Origin: CAYRJD01 sp964424585
GTDB lineage: Bacteria; Actinomycetota; Acidimicrobiia; Acidimicrobiales; Poriferisodalaceae
Reading direction: 5' to 3'
Length of the DNA: 64,000 nucleotides
Assembly (NCBI GenBank): GCA_964424585.1
Contig: CAYRJD010000010.1
Span: 1 to 64,000 of the forward strand
Both the position numbers and the translations under genes were made by a program. Below, one piece after another: positions 30,018-39,172 of this stretch. The notes under the pieces are model-generated. The model did no database searches. It was given only the letters and a program-made list of their open reading frames with translations, and was not told where the DNA came from. The number at the start of each line of letters is the position of its first letter. The stretch's first letter is position 1.

Positions 30018-31205
30018 GTGGCCGTGAGCCAACGGCGCCGGGTGGCGGTGGTCGGTGCTGGCGTCGTCGCCAGCGCTGGCATCGGGCTCGACGCGTTTTG
30101 GCAGGGCCTGTTTGCTCCGGCGCCGGTCGGTGAGCGACGGGTAGAAGACTTCGACCCGACGCCGTTCTACGACAACCCGAAGGCAGTGCGACGGGCCGAC
30201 CGTTCAGAGCAGATGGCGATTGCGTCGGCCACTCAGGCAATGGCGGCGGCGGGCGAGTTGACCGCCGATCCGTCTCGCCGCGGCGTCATCTACGCGACCG
30301 GCATAGGCGGGCTCGCCACGTTCGAAGACCAGGTGCTGGTGCACCAGCACAAAGGCGCCCGGCGGGTGTCGCCGTTCATGGTGCCGATGATCATGCCCAA
30401 CGCTTCGGGTGCCGCCATCTCGATGCGCTGGGGGCTGTGCGGGCCGGCCGAGGTTGTCACGACGGCGTGCGCCGCCAGCACGCACTCGATCGCGAACGCC
30501 GCCCGGCTGATCGGGCACGGCTACGCGGATGTGGTCGTGACCGGCGGCTGCGAAGCGGTCATCACGCCGGTCGGCACGGCCGGGTTCGCGAACATGACTG
30601 CGCTGTCGTCTGCTGGCGTGTCGAGGCCATTCGACGTCAACCGAGACGGCTTCGTGATGGCAGAGGGTTCGGCGACGCTGGTGCTCGAAGAGATGGAGAT
30701 GGCGCTGGCGCGGGGCGCGAACGTCATGGGCGAGGTGCTGGGTTCGGCGTCGAACGCAGACGCGCACCACATCACCGCGCCCGCTCCGGGCGGCATCGGC
30801 GCGCTGGCCTGCATGCAGCTCGCCATCGAAGATGCCGGGCTGTCGCCGGTTGACATCGCGCACGTGAACGCGCACGGCACGTCGACGTCGCTCAACGACG
30901 CGGCCGAAGCCGAGGCGCTCGCCAAGCTGTTCGGCGACGACTGCCCGCCGGTGGTGTCCACCAAGGGCGTCACCGGCCACGCGCTGGGCGCCGCGGGCGC
31001 GCTCGAAGCGACAGCGGTGCTGCTGGCGATGCGGCACCGCAAGCTGCCGCCGACAGCAGGGTTCAGCCAAGCCGACCCCGACATGGCGCCGCTCAACCTG
31101 GTGACGGGCGACGGTGCCGACTGGGAGCCGGGGCCGGCCATTTCAAACTCGTTCGGCTTCGGCGGGCACAACGGCTGCCTGGTGCTGGGCCCGCCGCCTG
31201 CGTAG
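30018..31205 (+). CDS. fabF: 3-oxoacyl-ACP synthase II
   Basis: Elongating condensing enzyme, 395 residues. The Cys-His-His triad is in TACAAST (about residue 151), NAHGTST and GHALGAAG, and the C-terminus has SNSFGFGGHN. GTG at 30018 comes 2 bases after the acpP stop, so the two are surely co-transcribed. The substrate range (KasA/KasB-like or FabF) cannot be told from the sequence. Confidence 0.95.
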   Translation: MAVSQRRRVAVVGAGVVASAGIGLDAFWQGLFAPAPVGERRVEDFDPTPFYDNPKAVRRADRSEQMAIASATQAMAAAGELTADPSRRGVIYATGIGGLATFEDQVLVHQHKGARRVSPFMVPMIMPNASGAAISMRWGLCGPAEVVTTACAASTHSIANAARLIGHGYADVVVTGGCEAVITPVGTAGFANMTALSSAGVSRPFDVNRDGFVMAEGSATLVLEEMEMALARGANVMGEVLGSASNADAHHITAPAPGGIGALACMQLAIEDAGLSPVDIAHVNAHGTSTSLNDAAEAEALAKLFGDDCPPVVSTKGVTGHALGAAGALEATAVLLAMRHRKLPPTAGFSQADPDMAPLNLVTGDGADWEPGPAISNSFGFGGHNGCLVLGPPPA

Positions 31206-31213
31206 CCCGTCAG

Positions 31214-31642
31214 GTGTTTCCTAATCCTGCCGACCTCCTGCCCCACCGTGCGCCGTTCCTGTTTGTCGATGAGATAACGGCGCTCACGCCTGGCGTTTCG
31301 TGCGAAGCGGTGTGGCGGCTCACCGGCGACGAGCCGTTCTTCGCCGGCCACTTTCCCGAGCTGCCGACGTTGCCGGGCGTGCTGATGGTTGAGGCCATCG
31401 CTCAGGTCGCGGGCTGCGCGGCGATGTCGGCGGCCGATTTGCGCGACAAGCTGGCGCTGTTCGGCGGCATCGACAAGGCCCGTTTCCGCCGTCAGGCGGT
31501 GCCGGGCGACACGCTGACGCTCAGCGCGACGCTCGGCCGGCTGTCTGCCCGCGCCGGCCGTGCGTCGGGCACGGCCACCATCAACGGCGAGACCGCGTGC
31601 TCTGCCGACATGCTCTTCGTCGTCACCGACCGCCCCGCCTAA
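31214..31642 (+). CDS. fabZ: 3-hydroxyacyl-ACP dehydratase
   Basis: Hot-dog fold dehydratase, 142 residues. LLPHRAPFLFVDEI carries the catalytic His, and GHFPELPTLPGVLMVEAIAQ marks the second active-site block with Glu. The PGDTL segment also fits FabZ. GTG at 31214 starts 9 bases after fabF. It completes a FAS II set lacking only an enoyl reductase here. Confidence 0.92.
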   Translation: MFPNPADLLPHRAPFLFVDEITALTPGVSCEAVWRLTGDEPFFAGHFPELPTLPGVLMVEAIAQVAGCAAMSAADLRDKLALFGGIDKARFRRQAVPGDTLTLSATLGRLSARAGRASGTATINGETACSADMLFVVTDRPA

Positions 31643-31702
31643 ACCCCCACCGCCTAGCGCCACCAGTTTGCCGCCGCTCGCTCACCCCACAGCAGCGTCG
31701 CC

Positions 31703-33118
31703 TCACCGACGAGCACTCCACGGCTTGGTGCGATGCAGACCGGCGTGACCTTCTCGCAGCGCGCATCGGCGAGCGGCTCTGGGCATCCAAGCCCCGCATA
31801 TGTCAGGATCGCCGGGCCCGTCGGTCGTGGGCCATGCGGCCGACAGCGGCGACGGTGTCTCGGCATGGACCGCTTTGGCCGCGCCCTCGTCGCGCCTAGC
31901 TGCCGCTCGCCGGGCCTTCACCTCGAGCTTGCCGTTGAGAAAGTTTGGAGGCAGCCCGGTGCCGTGCGCAAGCGAAACGCAGTCGTGGGCATCTGCCTCA
32001 AAGAAGCAGTCCTCCGTCAGACCATCAATAACGGCATCGGAGAAGTCGTCGCTGTAGCCCTCCTGTGCGACGAAGTCTGACAGCTCGACGGTCGTGTGCG
32101 TCGCACCGTGTTGGTGAACGAGCATCACGACCTGCTGCTCGATTGCACTCAATCGCTCCCACGTCAACTTCGAGACGTTTCGCGCGTAGATGGGCACCGC
32201 AGCCTCAACGCCACGCTCGACGTCAGCCACGCCTATCGGCTTCGTGGGGGCCAAGCTCGCCTTCCACGAGTAGTGGCCGACTAGCTGAAACATGTACGGC
32301 GAACCCTCGACCGCATCCACCGCAGCTTCAAGCGCTTCGCCCGTGAACTCACCGCCGCTCTCGGCGGCACACAACTGAAAGCCCTGATGTGCGTCGTAGC
32401 GCGTCAGCGGCGGCATGGACACCTGCTCACCGCGCCGGAAAAACGACAGCTGCGGGTCGTCGAGCGCGGTGCGTCTGAAGTCGGGAAACGCTGCCCCTCG
32501 AAACTGGAGCGGCAAGCGCTCCTTGCGCATGAGATCTTGCACGGTGTTGCCCAGCACCGCGCATTCACCCACGTCGGCCGCATGCATCTCATCAACGCAC
32601 ATCAGCACGCCCGTGTCGTTGCTGGCTGCGGTCTGCAGCAACGCCTTCAGCAGTTCCGTTCCGGGGACTTCGACCGGGTCGCGCACGGCATCGCCCCACT
32701 CAAACTTCACCCCCACCCTCCCGAGGTTCACCGCGAGCGCCTTGAGGGCGACGTCTCGCTGCACTTGGCTCAAGAGCGACATGGTGTTCAGAACCGTCGC
32801 CCTGAGGCCTGCCAACAGCCCGTTCTCCATCTTTCCCGTCAGGTCAACCACGAGCCAGCCGAGCAGGCGCGCCCGATCGGCCATCTCAATGAGCGTTGCG
32901 GTCTTGCCGCTGCCGCGCGGACCAAAGAACATCGCGCATTCGTCATCAGGCTCTGGCGGGTTTGGTGACAATGCGACCGTGAATCGGCTCACCAATGCGG
33001 TGCGTCCGATTAGCTCTGGCGCAGGCAGCACTCCAAAGCTCTTGCGGAACGGGTTGCCGCCAGGCTTGTCGGGACGGTTCGCTTCAGCGCTCTCTTGGGC
33101 ACTGTCCACAGATGGCAT
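31703..33118 (-). CDS. AAA+ ATPase with C-terminal CCHH knuckle
   Basis: A 471-residue ATPase. The N-terminal NPFRKSFGVLPAPELIGR motif leads into Walker A GPRGSGKT and Walker B GVLMCVDEMH, then a winged-helix-like region. The C-terminus has C-x10-C-x4-G-H-x-G-x-H-R, a likely zinc knuckle. The same layout recurs at 51383 and in the broken gene at 53407; this copy is the most diverged and lacks their upstream AT-rich repeat. Function unknown; single-gene AAA_16-like ATPases of this kind are common in Actinobacteria. ATG at 33118 has GGAAGG just upstream. It faces fabZ and follows no related genes. Confidence 0.8.
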   Translation of the reverse strand: MPSVDSAQESAEANRPDKPGGNPFRKSFGVLPAPELIGRTALVSRFTVALSPNPPEPDDECAMFFGPRGSGKTATLIEMADRARLLGWLVVDLTGKMENGLLAGLRATVLNTMSLLSQVQRDVALKALAVNLGRVGVKFEWGDAVRDPVEVPGTELLKALLQTAASNDTGVLMCVDEMHAADVGECAVLGNTVQDLMRKERLPLQFRGAAFPDFRRTALDDPQLSFFRRGEQVSMPPLTRYDAHQGFQLCAAESGGEFTGEALEAAVDAVEGSPYMFQLVGHYSWKASLAPTKPIGVADVERGVEAAVPIYARNVSKLTWERLSAIEQQVVMLVHQHGATHTTVELSDFVAQEGYSDDFSDAVIDGLTEDCFFEADAHDCVSLAHGTGLPPNFLNGKLEVKARRAAARRDEGAAKAVHAETPSPLSAAWPTTDGPGDPDICGAWMPRAARRCALREGHAGLHRTKPWSARR

Positions 33119-33149
33119 TGGCCTTCCTTCCGTCGCTAGGGGTCAGTGG

Positions 33150-33809
33150 TTAGGCGGGGGCTTGGTGGACGCTGACGGCGTAGTCGCCGCCGTCATAGGG
33201 CGTGCGTTCCCAGGTGGCGTAGCGCTCGGTGAGGGTGAGGCCGACGTCGGCGGCGAAGCGGTCGTATTGGCTAAGCGACAGCCGGCCCGGCCCAAGCTGA
33301 AAGCCGGCGACCATCGAGCCGCCGGGAGCCAGGTGAGCTGCGACCGCAGCCACCACGTCGGCCTCTCGGTCGGGCTGCACGAAGATCATCACGTTGCCCG
33401 CCATCACTGCGACGTCGAAGCGGCGTCGTTCGCCGTGGTCGTCGCGCAGATCGAGCGCGGCTAAATCGGCGAGCAGCCACTCGGGCTGCTGACGCTCGTG
33501 CGTGTGGGCGTGCGCGTGATCGGCAGCCCGTTCGTCGGCGACGCTCTTGGCTCGCGCGAGCGAGAGCATCGAGCGGTCGAGGTCGACGCCCACCACGCGC
33601 ACGCCTCGGCGAGCCAGCTCAATCGCGACCCGTCCGGTGCCGCAGCCGGCGTCGAGCGCGGTGCGTGGCGACAGCCGCATCACGAAGTCGGCTTCGCCGT
33701 GTATCGAGTGTCCTGCAGCGGCTAGCTGCTCCCAGCGTCGGTCGTAGTCGGCACCCCGAGGAACGTCGCTGCGGTGATCCCAGCGGCTTTGGCTCAACAG
33801 TCCTTCCAC
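33150..33809 (-). CDS. SAM-dependent methyltransferase
   Basis: Class I methyltransferase of 219 residues. Motif I is LDAGCGTGRVA, the acidic residue after strand 2 is in VGVDLD, and post-motif blocks LLADLAALDL and VMAGNVMIFV follow. A His-rich loop (HAHAHTHE, about residues 98-105) is unusual. The substrate cannot be predicted. GTG at 33809 overlaps the end of the enoyl-CoA hydratase gene by 16 bases, so the two are probably one operon. Confidence 0.83.
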   Translation of the reverse strand: MEGLLSQSRWDHRSDVPRGADYDRRWEQLAAAGHSIHGEADFVMRLSPRTALDAGCGTGRVAIELARRGVRVVGVDLDRSMLSLARAKSVADERAADHAHAHTHERQQPEWLLADLAALDLRDDHGERRRFDVAVMAGNVMIFVQPDREADVVAAVAAHLAPGGSMVAGFQLGPGRLSLSQYDRFAADVGLTLTERYATWERTPYDGGDYAVSVHQAPA

Positions 33810-34576
33810 TGCGGATCACGCTTCTGTGCGAACGCAGTCGCGCCTTCGATGGCATCTTGTGAGGCGAACACGTCTTCGAGCGCGGGTCGCTGGAACTCCC
33901 AGAACGCGTCTTCCGACACGCCCAGCACGTTCTTCAGCAACTCCTTCGACTTGCGCACACCCATCGGCGCGTTCTTGGCGATGCGCTCGGCCATCTCGAC
34001 CGCGACGTCGACGGCCTTGCCCTTCTCACAGACGCGGTTGACCATGCCGTGTGCGTGCGCGACCTCCGCGGTGATCGGCTCGGCGGTCAGCGCCATCTCC
34101 ATCGCCAAGCTGTAGGGCAGCTGTCGAGGCAGGCGCAGCAGCGCTCCGGCGCCCGCGAACAGCCCCACGCCGACCTCGGGAATGCCGAGCTGGGCGCCCT
34201 GCGACGCGACGATCAGGTCGCACGCCAGCGCGACTTCGAGCCCGCCGGCGAGCGCGAATCGCTCGATCGCCGCGATGACCGGCTTCGCGCAGCCGCCTTC
34301 GGTGATGCCCGCGAAACCGCCTCGCTCGAGGTTCGGCATCGAGTTGATGCCGCCACCCTCGGCGAACTGCTTCAAGTCCATGCCTGCGCTGAAGCCACGT
34401 CCAGCTCCGGTCAGCACGCCGACGCGGGTGTCGCCGTCGGCGTCCATCTCATCTAGCGCCGCGGCGAGGGCTTCTGAGAGCGCGGTGTTGAACGAGTTCA
34501 TCGCCTCGGGGCGGTTCATCGTCAAGATGCGCACGTAGCCGCGCTGCTCGGTGAGAACTAGATCTTCGGTGGTCAT
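33794..34576 (-). CDS. Enoyl-CoA hydratase/isomerase family protein
   Basis: Crotonase of 260 residues acting on acyl-CoA thioesters. The oxyanion-hole blocks are GRGFSAGMDL and ALAGGLEVALACD; the second active-site region has GIPEVGVGLFAGAGALLRLPR (key residues PEVG and LPR). One of the usual catalytic Glu positions lies in PEVG. The exact substrate is unknown. ATG at 34576 has GGGAG about 7 bases upstream. It diverges from the esterase gene at 34688. Confidence 0.88.
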   Translation of the reverse strand: MTTEDLVLTEQRGYVRILTMNRPEAMNSFNTALSEALAAALDEMDADGDTRVGVLTGAGRGFSAGMDLKQFAEGGGINSMPNLERGGFAGITEGGCAKPVIAAIERFALAGGLEVALACDLIVASQGAQLGIPEVGVGLFAGAGALLRLPRQLPYSLAMEMALTAEPITAEVAHAHGMVNRVCEKGKAVDVAVEMAERIAKNAPMGVRKSKELLKNVLGVSEDAFWEFQRPALEDVFASQDAIEGATAFAQKRDPQWKDC

Positions 34577-34687
34577 GGTTTGCTCCCGTGCTCGGCCTGC
34601 GGCAGAAGCAGCAGGCGGTGAAGCCGCACACAGTAATGTCTCGGCGCTCGGTGCCGCCGACGCGTCGCCGAGGCCGTGAGGTGACGC

Positions 34688-35860
34688 GTGACCGACGACC
34701 GAGATGCCGACCATCTGGACGATCCGTTCGCCCCGCGCCGAGCCGAGGTGCAGCGCCAGCTGCTCGACGCCGCGCGAGCCGCCGCGCAAGACGGCCTGCC
34801 TGCGGGTCAGCGATTCGCCACCGTGTGGCATGACCCGACGCCCGAGCACATCGAGCGTCAGCTAGCGGAGTTTCCTGACGGCGCGTGGGCGCAGGGTGAC
34901 GACCTCACGTTCGCTCGCCGGTCGGCTACGCCGTACGGCTTGGCGCCGGGGCCGGTGTTTGTGCATCCGATGTTTCGCCTGGACGACACCGACCTGTGGG
35001 TGCTGCAGGTGCGCGTCGAGCGGCTGTCGGAGCTGGTGGCTGGCTACGGCTTCTGGGAGCTCGACGAGACGTGGAACCTGCCGGGCGGACAGCGCGGCAG
35101 CGTCGACTTTCGCTTCCGCGGCGCGGACGCGCCCGCCGAGCTGGCTTCCACGCCCGATGACGAGCTGGCTGGCGAGGTCGTCGACCACGAGGTGCCGACG
35201 CAGTGGCTGGGCGGCAGCCGCACCGTCACGACGTATGTGCCGCCGGGCGCTGACGCTCGTTTGCGGGTCGTCTACGCGACCGACGGCGCGGGCGCCGCGC
35301 CGTTTCTGCGGCGGCTCGACGCCGCGATCACCGCTGGCAGCGTGCCTCCGTGCGCGGTGGTGGCCGCGCACGCCGCGCCGATGACGCCGGTCGCGACGAT
35401 GCCCGGCGCGTCGCACCGCACGCTCGAGTACTTCCCCGCGGTCGACCCGGCCCGCTTCGACGCGCACCAGCACTTCTTCGTCGACGAGCTGTCGGCCTGG
35501 GCACAAGCCACGCTCGGCGTGTCGGCGGAGCGCGACGACAAGGCGATCTTCGGCTACTCCGACGGCGGCGCGCACGCGATGGCGACGTCTCTGTTGCACC
35601 CGCACGCTTACGCGCACGCCATCGCCTACTCGTCCGGCTGGGCACCCGAGCCGACCACCAAGTGGAACGTTGACGCCGGGCCGTTCGTGCACCTGTGCGC
35701 GGGCACGCTCGAAGGCGGCTTTCACATGGCGACCCAGGCCTGGGCCGCGTGGCTGCACTTCGCGAACGCGCCGCACAACTTCACCGAGCGGGTGTGCGGG
35801 CACGACCTCATTCAGTGGATCGAAGAGCTGCCTCGGGCAATCGAGCGGGCCTGGGGCTGA
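34688..35860 (+). CDS. Alpha/beta hydrolase, Fes-type esterase
   Basis: A 390-residue protein with an N-terminal region like that of enterochelin esterases and a C-terminal esterase-D-like hydrolase. The nucleophile is in FGYSDGGA, preceded by VVYATDG and FVDELSAWA; the last His is probably in HDLIQWIE or FHMATQ. No siderophore genes lie nearby, so the substrate remains open. GTG at 34688 has GAGG 6 bases upstream. A TAATGT at 34633-34638 is a possible -10 box. Confidence 0.75.
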   Translation: MTDDRDADHLDDPFAPRRAEVQRQLLDAARAAAQDGLPAGQRFATVWHDPTPEHIERQLAEFPDGAWAQGDDLTFARRSATPYGLAPGPVFVHPMFRLDDTDLWVLQVRVERLSELVAGYGFWELDETWNLPGGQRGSVDFRFRGADAPAELASTPDDELAGEVVDHEVPTQWLGGSRTVTTYVPPGADARLRVVYATDGAGAAPFLRRLDAAITAGSVPPCAVVAAHAAPMTPVATMPGASHRTLEYFPAVDPARFDAHQHFFVDELSAWAQATLGVSAERDDKAIFGYSDGGAHAMATSLLHPHAYAHAIAYSSGWAPEPTTKWNVDAGPFVHLCAGTLEGGFHMATQAWAAWLHFANAPHNFTERVCGHDLIQWIEELPRAIERAWG

Positions 35861-35884
35861 GCGCGCCTAGCTCGCGCCGCGCGC

Positions 35885-37411
35885 CTAGCTGTCGTCTCGC
35901 AGCAGGTAGCGCTTGATTTTGCCGGTCGCCGTCTGCGGCAGCTCGGCGACGACCTCAACGGTGCGCGGGTACTTGTACGGCGCGAGCCGCTCGCGCACGT
36001 GGGCCTGAACTTCGGCGGCCAGCGCCGCGGCACGCTCTGACACGTCGCCGTCGGCTGGCACCACGAACGCCTTCGGTTTCACCAACCCGTCTGTGTCTGG
36101 CGCCCCCACGACCGCTGCCGCCACCACCGAGCCCAGCTCGACGATGGTCGCCTCCACCTCGGTCGGCGACACCCAGATGCCGCCGACCTTCAGCATGTCG
36201 TCGGTGCGGCCCAGCGCTCGATACACGCCGCCCGCCTCTCGTACGTAGGTGTCGCCGGTCGCCAAGAACTCGCCGTGCAGCGTCGCTCGGTTTTGCGCCG
36301 TGCGGTTCCAGTAGCCAGCCATCACCGACTCACCGGCGACGAACAGCGCCCCCGGCTCGCCGTCGGCCACCTCGTGGCCGTCGCTGTCGCGCAAGCTGAC
36401 GCGGTAGCCCTCCAGCACGGTGCCGCTGGTGCCGCCGACCGACGCGCCGGGCCGGTTGGTGATGGCGACGTGGCACAGCTCGGTGGTGCCGAAGCCGTCG
36501 AGGATTTCCACTCCGAAGCGTTCGCCGAAGCGTCGGTGAACGTCAGCGGGCAGCGGCTCGCCAGCCGACACCGCGAGGCGAACCGACTCGAACGTGTCGG
36601 CTGGCAGGTCTTCGGCGAGCAGCTGGGCGTATGAGGTCGGCACGCCGAAATACAGGGTGGGGCGATGCTCACGCACTTGCGCGGCGATCAGATCGGGCGT
36701 GGGCCGCAGCGGGTTGAGCACCACCCGCGCGCCGGTGCCGGGCGGAAAGTAGCCCGAGTTGCCCAAGCCGTATGCGAAGAAGAGCTTGGCGACCGAGTAG
36801 ATGACGTCGCTGCTCCCCATGTCGAGAATGGGCCTTGCGTAGCGGTCGGTGCAAAAGCCCATGTCGATGTGGCGGTGCATCGCGCCCTTCGGGAAGCCGG
36901 TGGTGCCCGAGGTGTAGAGCCAGAACGCGACGTCGTCGCCAACTGCGGGAAACGGCGCGGCTTCAATCGACGGCTCGTTCGTGAACTGGTGCTGCGAGTC
37001 GTCAATGACGAACGTGAGGAACTGACGCTCGCCGGTCGACTGGAACGCTTGGGTAGCGGCGACGGCTTCGGTGAACTGCGGCCAGCAGATGAGCCCGACG
37101 GCGCGGGAGTCGTCCAGCAAGAACGCGTAGTCGCTGCGCGTCAGCATCGTCGACACCGGCACCGGTATCGCACCCATCCACATCGCTCCCCAGAACCACC
37201 AAAGAAACGCCACCGTGTCGGCGCAGCACAGCATTACTCGCTGGCCGGCTACGACGCCGCGGCGGTCGAGCTCTGCAGCGGCGGCTCTCACGCCGCGCTC
37301 TACCTCGGCGCGCGAGTAGGTCGCGCCGCTGAGGGCGTCGATGACGGCGACCTCGTCGGGCGCAGCGCTGGCGGGTTCGATCACGAAGCGATACACGGCG
37401 TTGGCTGACAT
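35885..37411 (-). CDS. Benzoate-CoA ligase family protein
   Basis: Adenylate-forming ligase of 508 residues. The AMP-binding P-loop is YTSGTTGFPKG, followed by FGTTELCH, a GDTYVREAGG segment (A8 hinge nearby) and the catalytic Lys in TATGKIKRY. The overall pattern, including SVAKLFFAYGLGNSGYFP, matches benzoate-CoA ligases (BclA/BadA type), and the divergent neighbours boxC and boxB support benzoate or a substituted benzoate as substrate. ATG at 37411 lies only 21 bases from the boxC start on the other strand, so both promoters share one short region containing the near-palindromic TAGCTATAACTA (37411-37422). Confidence 0.85.
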   Translation of the reverse strand: MSANAVYRFVIEPASAAPDEVAVIDALSGATYSRAEVERGVRAAAAELDRRGVVAGQRVMLCCADTVAFLWWFWGAMWMGAIPVPVSTMLTRSDYAFLLDDSRAVGLICWPQFTEAVAATQAFQSTGERQFLTFVIDDSQHQFTNEPSIEAAPFPAVGDDVAFWLYTSGTTGFPKGAMHRHIDMGFCTDRYARPILDMGSSDVIYSVAKLFFAYGLGNSGYFPPGTGARVVLNPLRPTPDLIAAQVREHRPTLYFGVPTSYAQLLAEDLPADTFESVRLAVSAGEPLPADVHRRFGERFGVEILDGFGTTELCHVAITNRPGASVGGTSGTVLEGYRVSLRDSDGHEVADGEPGALFVAGESVMAGYWNRTAQNRATLHGEFLATGDTYVREAGGVYRALGRTDDMLKVGGIWVSPTEVEATIVELGSVVAAAVVGAPDTDGLVKPKAFVVPADGDVSERAAALAAEVQAHVRERLAPYKYPRTVEVVAELPQTATGKIKRYLLRDDS

Positions 37412-37432
37412 AGCTATAACTACCTTTCCTTG

Positions 37433-39172
37433 GTGCTTGATTTTCTAACCGAACCAGACGGCTCTTTGCATTGGGGCTCGCACTGGGCGTCGCACTGGCG
37501 ATTGAGCGTCGACGGCGCCGTTGCGACGCTCGCCCTCGAGGTCGACCCCGCTGCGGCGGCAGCCGACGGCTACGAGCTGAAGCTCAACAGCTACGACATC
37601 GCGGTCGACGTCGAACTCGTCCGGCTGGTGCGGCTGATCCGCTACGAGCAGCCCGAGGTGGGGTGCGTGGTGATCACCGGCGGCGTGGCCGGAACGTTTT
37701 GCGCGGGCGCGAACATCGGCATGCTCGCTGGCGCGACCCACCACCACAAGGTCAACTTCTGCAAGTTCACCAACGAGACCCGCCTCGAAATGGAAGACGC
37801 ATCGGCGCGCAGCGGGCTGCGCTTCTTGGCTGCCATCAACGGCGCTTGCTCGGGCGGCGGCTACGAGCTGGCGCTGGCGTGCGACTGGCTGCTGCTCATC
37901 GACGACCGCTCCACCGCGGTGTCGCTGCCGGAAGTGCCGCTGCTGGGGGTGCTGCCCGGCACCGGCGGGCTGACCCGCCTGGTCGACAAGCGCAGGGTGC
38001 GCCGCGACCTGGCAGACGTGTTTGCGACCCGGGTCGAGGGCTGTCGCGGCGCGGAGGCGTTGGCGTGGGGACTGGTCGACGAGCTGGCGCCGCCGAGTGA
38101 GTTCGACGCAGCGGTAGCGACAAGAGCCGCGGCGTTGGTGCGCGACAGTCGCGCGGCTGGCACGACAGCGTCGACTGACGTGATCAGCGCGCTCGGCGAC
38201 GCGAGCGCTGGCGTGAAGGCACCGAAGCTGCCGGTGGTGCGGCGAGACGAGGCGCTGCCCGTCGAGCGCGCGGTGCGCACCAGCTACGTCGCGGCCGCCT
38301 TCGACCGCGAACGGCGCGTGGCTTACCTTGGCGTGCTCGCCAGCGGCGACGCCGACTGGCCGCTGCGGTGCGCGCTCGAACTCGACGCAGTGCTGTGCCA
38401 CCTGCGATTTGCCGAGCCAACGCTGGGCACGATCGTGCTGTTCACCTTCGGCGACCCAACAGACGTGCTGCGCCACGACGAAGCGTTGGTCAACCCGCGC
38501 ACGCACCAAGAGCGTGAGACGGCCGCGCTGTGGGCTCGCGCGCTGTCGCGGCTCGACCTCACGGCACGCTCGATCATCTGCGCGGCAGAGCCGGGGTCGT
38601 GCTTTGTTGGAGTGCTGGCAGAACTGGCGCTGGCTGCCGACCGCACGTACGCGCTCGACGGCGTGTTCGAGGACGAGCGCGACTCCGACGCGGCAGGCGG
38701 CGCGCTGCGCGACCTGCTCGGCTGCCAGCGTGTCGGCGAACCGCCCACCCTCACGCTGACCGACGTGAACTTCAGACCGATGCCGATGGCGAACGGGCTC
38801 ACGCGCATCGCGTCGCGGTTCTGCGACGACGCCGAGGCTGTGCGCCGGGCGCACGACCTGCGCAACCAGCCGCTCGCCGCGACCGAAGCAGCGGCCGCGG
38901 GCCTGGTCACCTTCGCCGTCGACGACATCGACTACGACGACGAGCTTCGCATCGCCATCGAAGAGCGCGCCGCGATGTCGCCCGACGCGCTCACCGCGCT
39001 GGAGGCCAACCACCGGTTCTGCGGCCCCGAGACGCTGGCGACGAAGATCTTCGGCCGTCTCACCGCCTGGCAGAACTGGGTGTTCACCCGCGACAACGCG
39101 AGCGGCGACGCCAGCCCGCTGCGGCTGTACGGCACGGGTCAGCGTCCGACCTACGATCTAGAGCGCACCTGA
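37433..39172 (+). CDS. boxC: Benzoyl-CoA-dihydrodiol lyase
   Basis: Opens the ring of the 2,3-epoxide/dihydrodiol of benzoyl-CoA in the aerobic box pathway, releasing formate. The 579 residues carry the BoxC hallmarks: GYELKLNSYDI, FCAGANIGML, KVNFCKFTNETR, GGGYELALACD and SLPEVPLLGVLPGTGGLTR (key: PEVPLLGVLPGTGG), then RRDLADVF. The second half is a diverged crotonase-like repeat. The family is normally about 555 residues. GTG at 37433 is preceded by TACCTT at 6 bases; TTG at 37430 is an alternative. Its TGA overlaps the boxB ATG by one base. Confidence 0.9.
   Translation: MLDFLTEPDGSLHWGSHWASHWRLSVDGAVATLALEVDPAAAAADGYELKLNSYDIAVDVELVRLVRLIRYEQPEVGCVVITGGVAGTFCAGANIGMLAGATHHHKVNFCKFTNETRLEMEDASARSGLRFLAAINGACSGGGYELALACDWLLLIDDRSTAVSLPEVPLLGVLPGTGGLTRLVDKRRVRRDLADVFATRVEGCRGAEALAWGLVDELAPPSEFDAAVATRAAALVRDSRAAGTTASTDVISALGDASAGVKAPKLPVVRRDEALPVERAVRTSYVAAAFDRERRVAYLGVLASGDADWPLRCALELDAVLCHLRFAEPTLGTIVLFTFGDPTDVLRHDEALVNPRTHQERETAALWARALSRLDLTARSIICAAEPGSCFVGVLAELALAADRTYALDGVFEDERDSDAAGGALRDLLGCQRVGEPPTLTLTDVNFRPMPMANGLTRIASRFCDDAEAVRRAHDLRNQPLAATEAAAAGLVTFAVDDIDYDDELRIAIEERAAMSPDALTALEANHRFCGPETLATKIFGRLTAWQNWVFTRDNASGDASPLRLYGTGQRPTYDLERT

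Noticed and set aside
34688..35860. Esterase as part of a siderophore system
   Set aside because: Only the fold resembles enterochelin esterase; no siderophore synthesis or uptake genes are nearby.
37411..37422. TAGCTATAACTA between the ligase and boxC as a regulator (BoxR) operator
   Set aside because: It is short and imperfect and can be explained by back-to-back -10 boxes; no regulator gene is present to support more.
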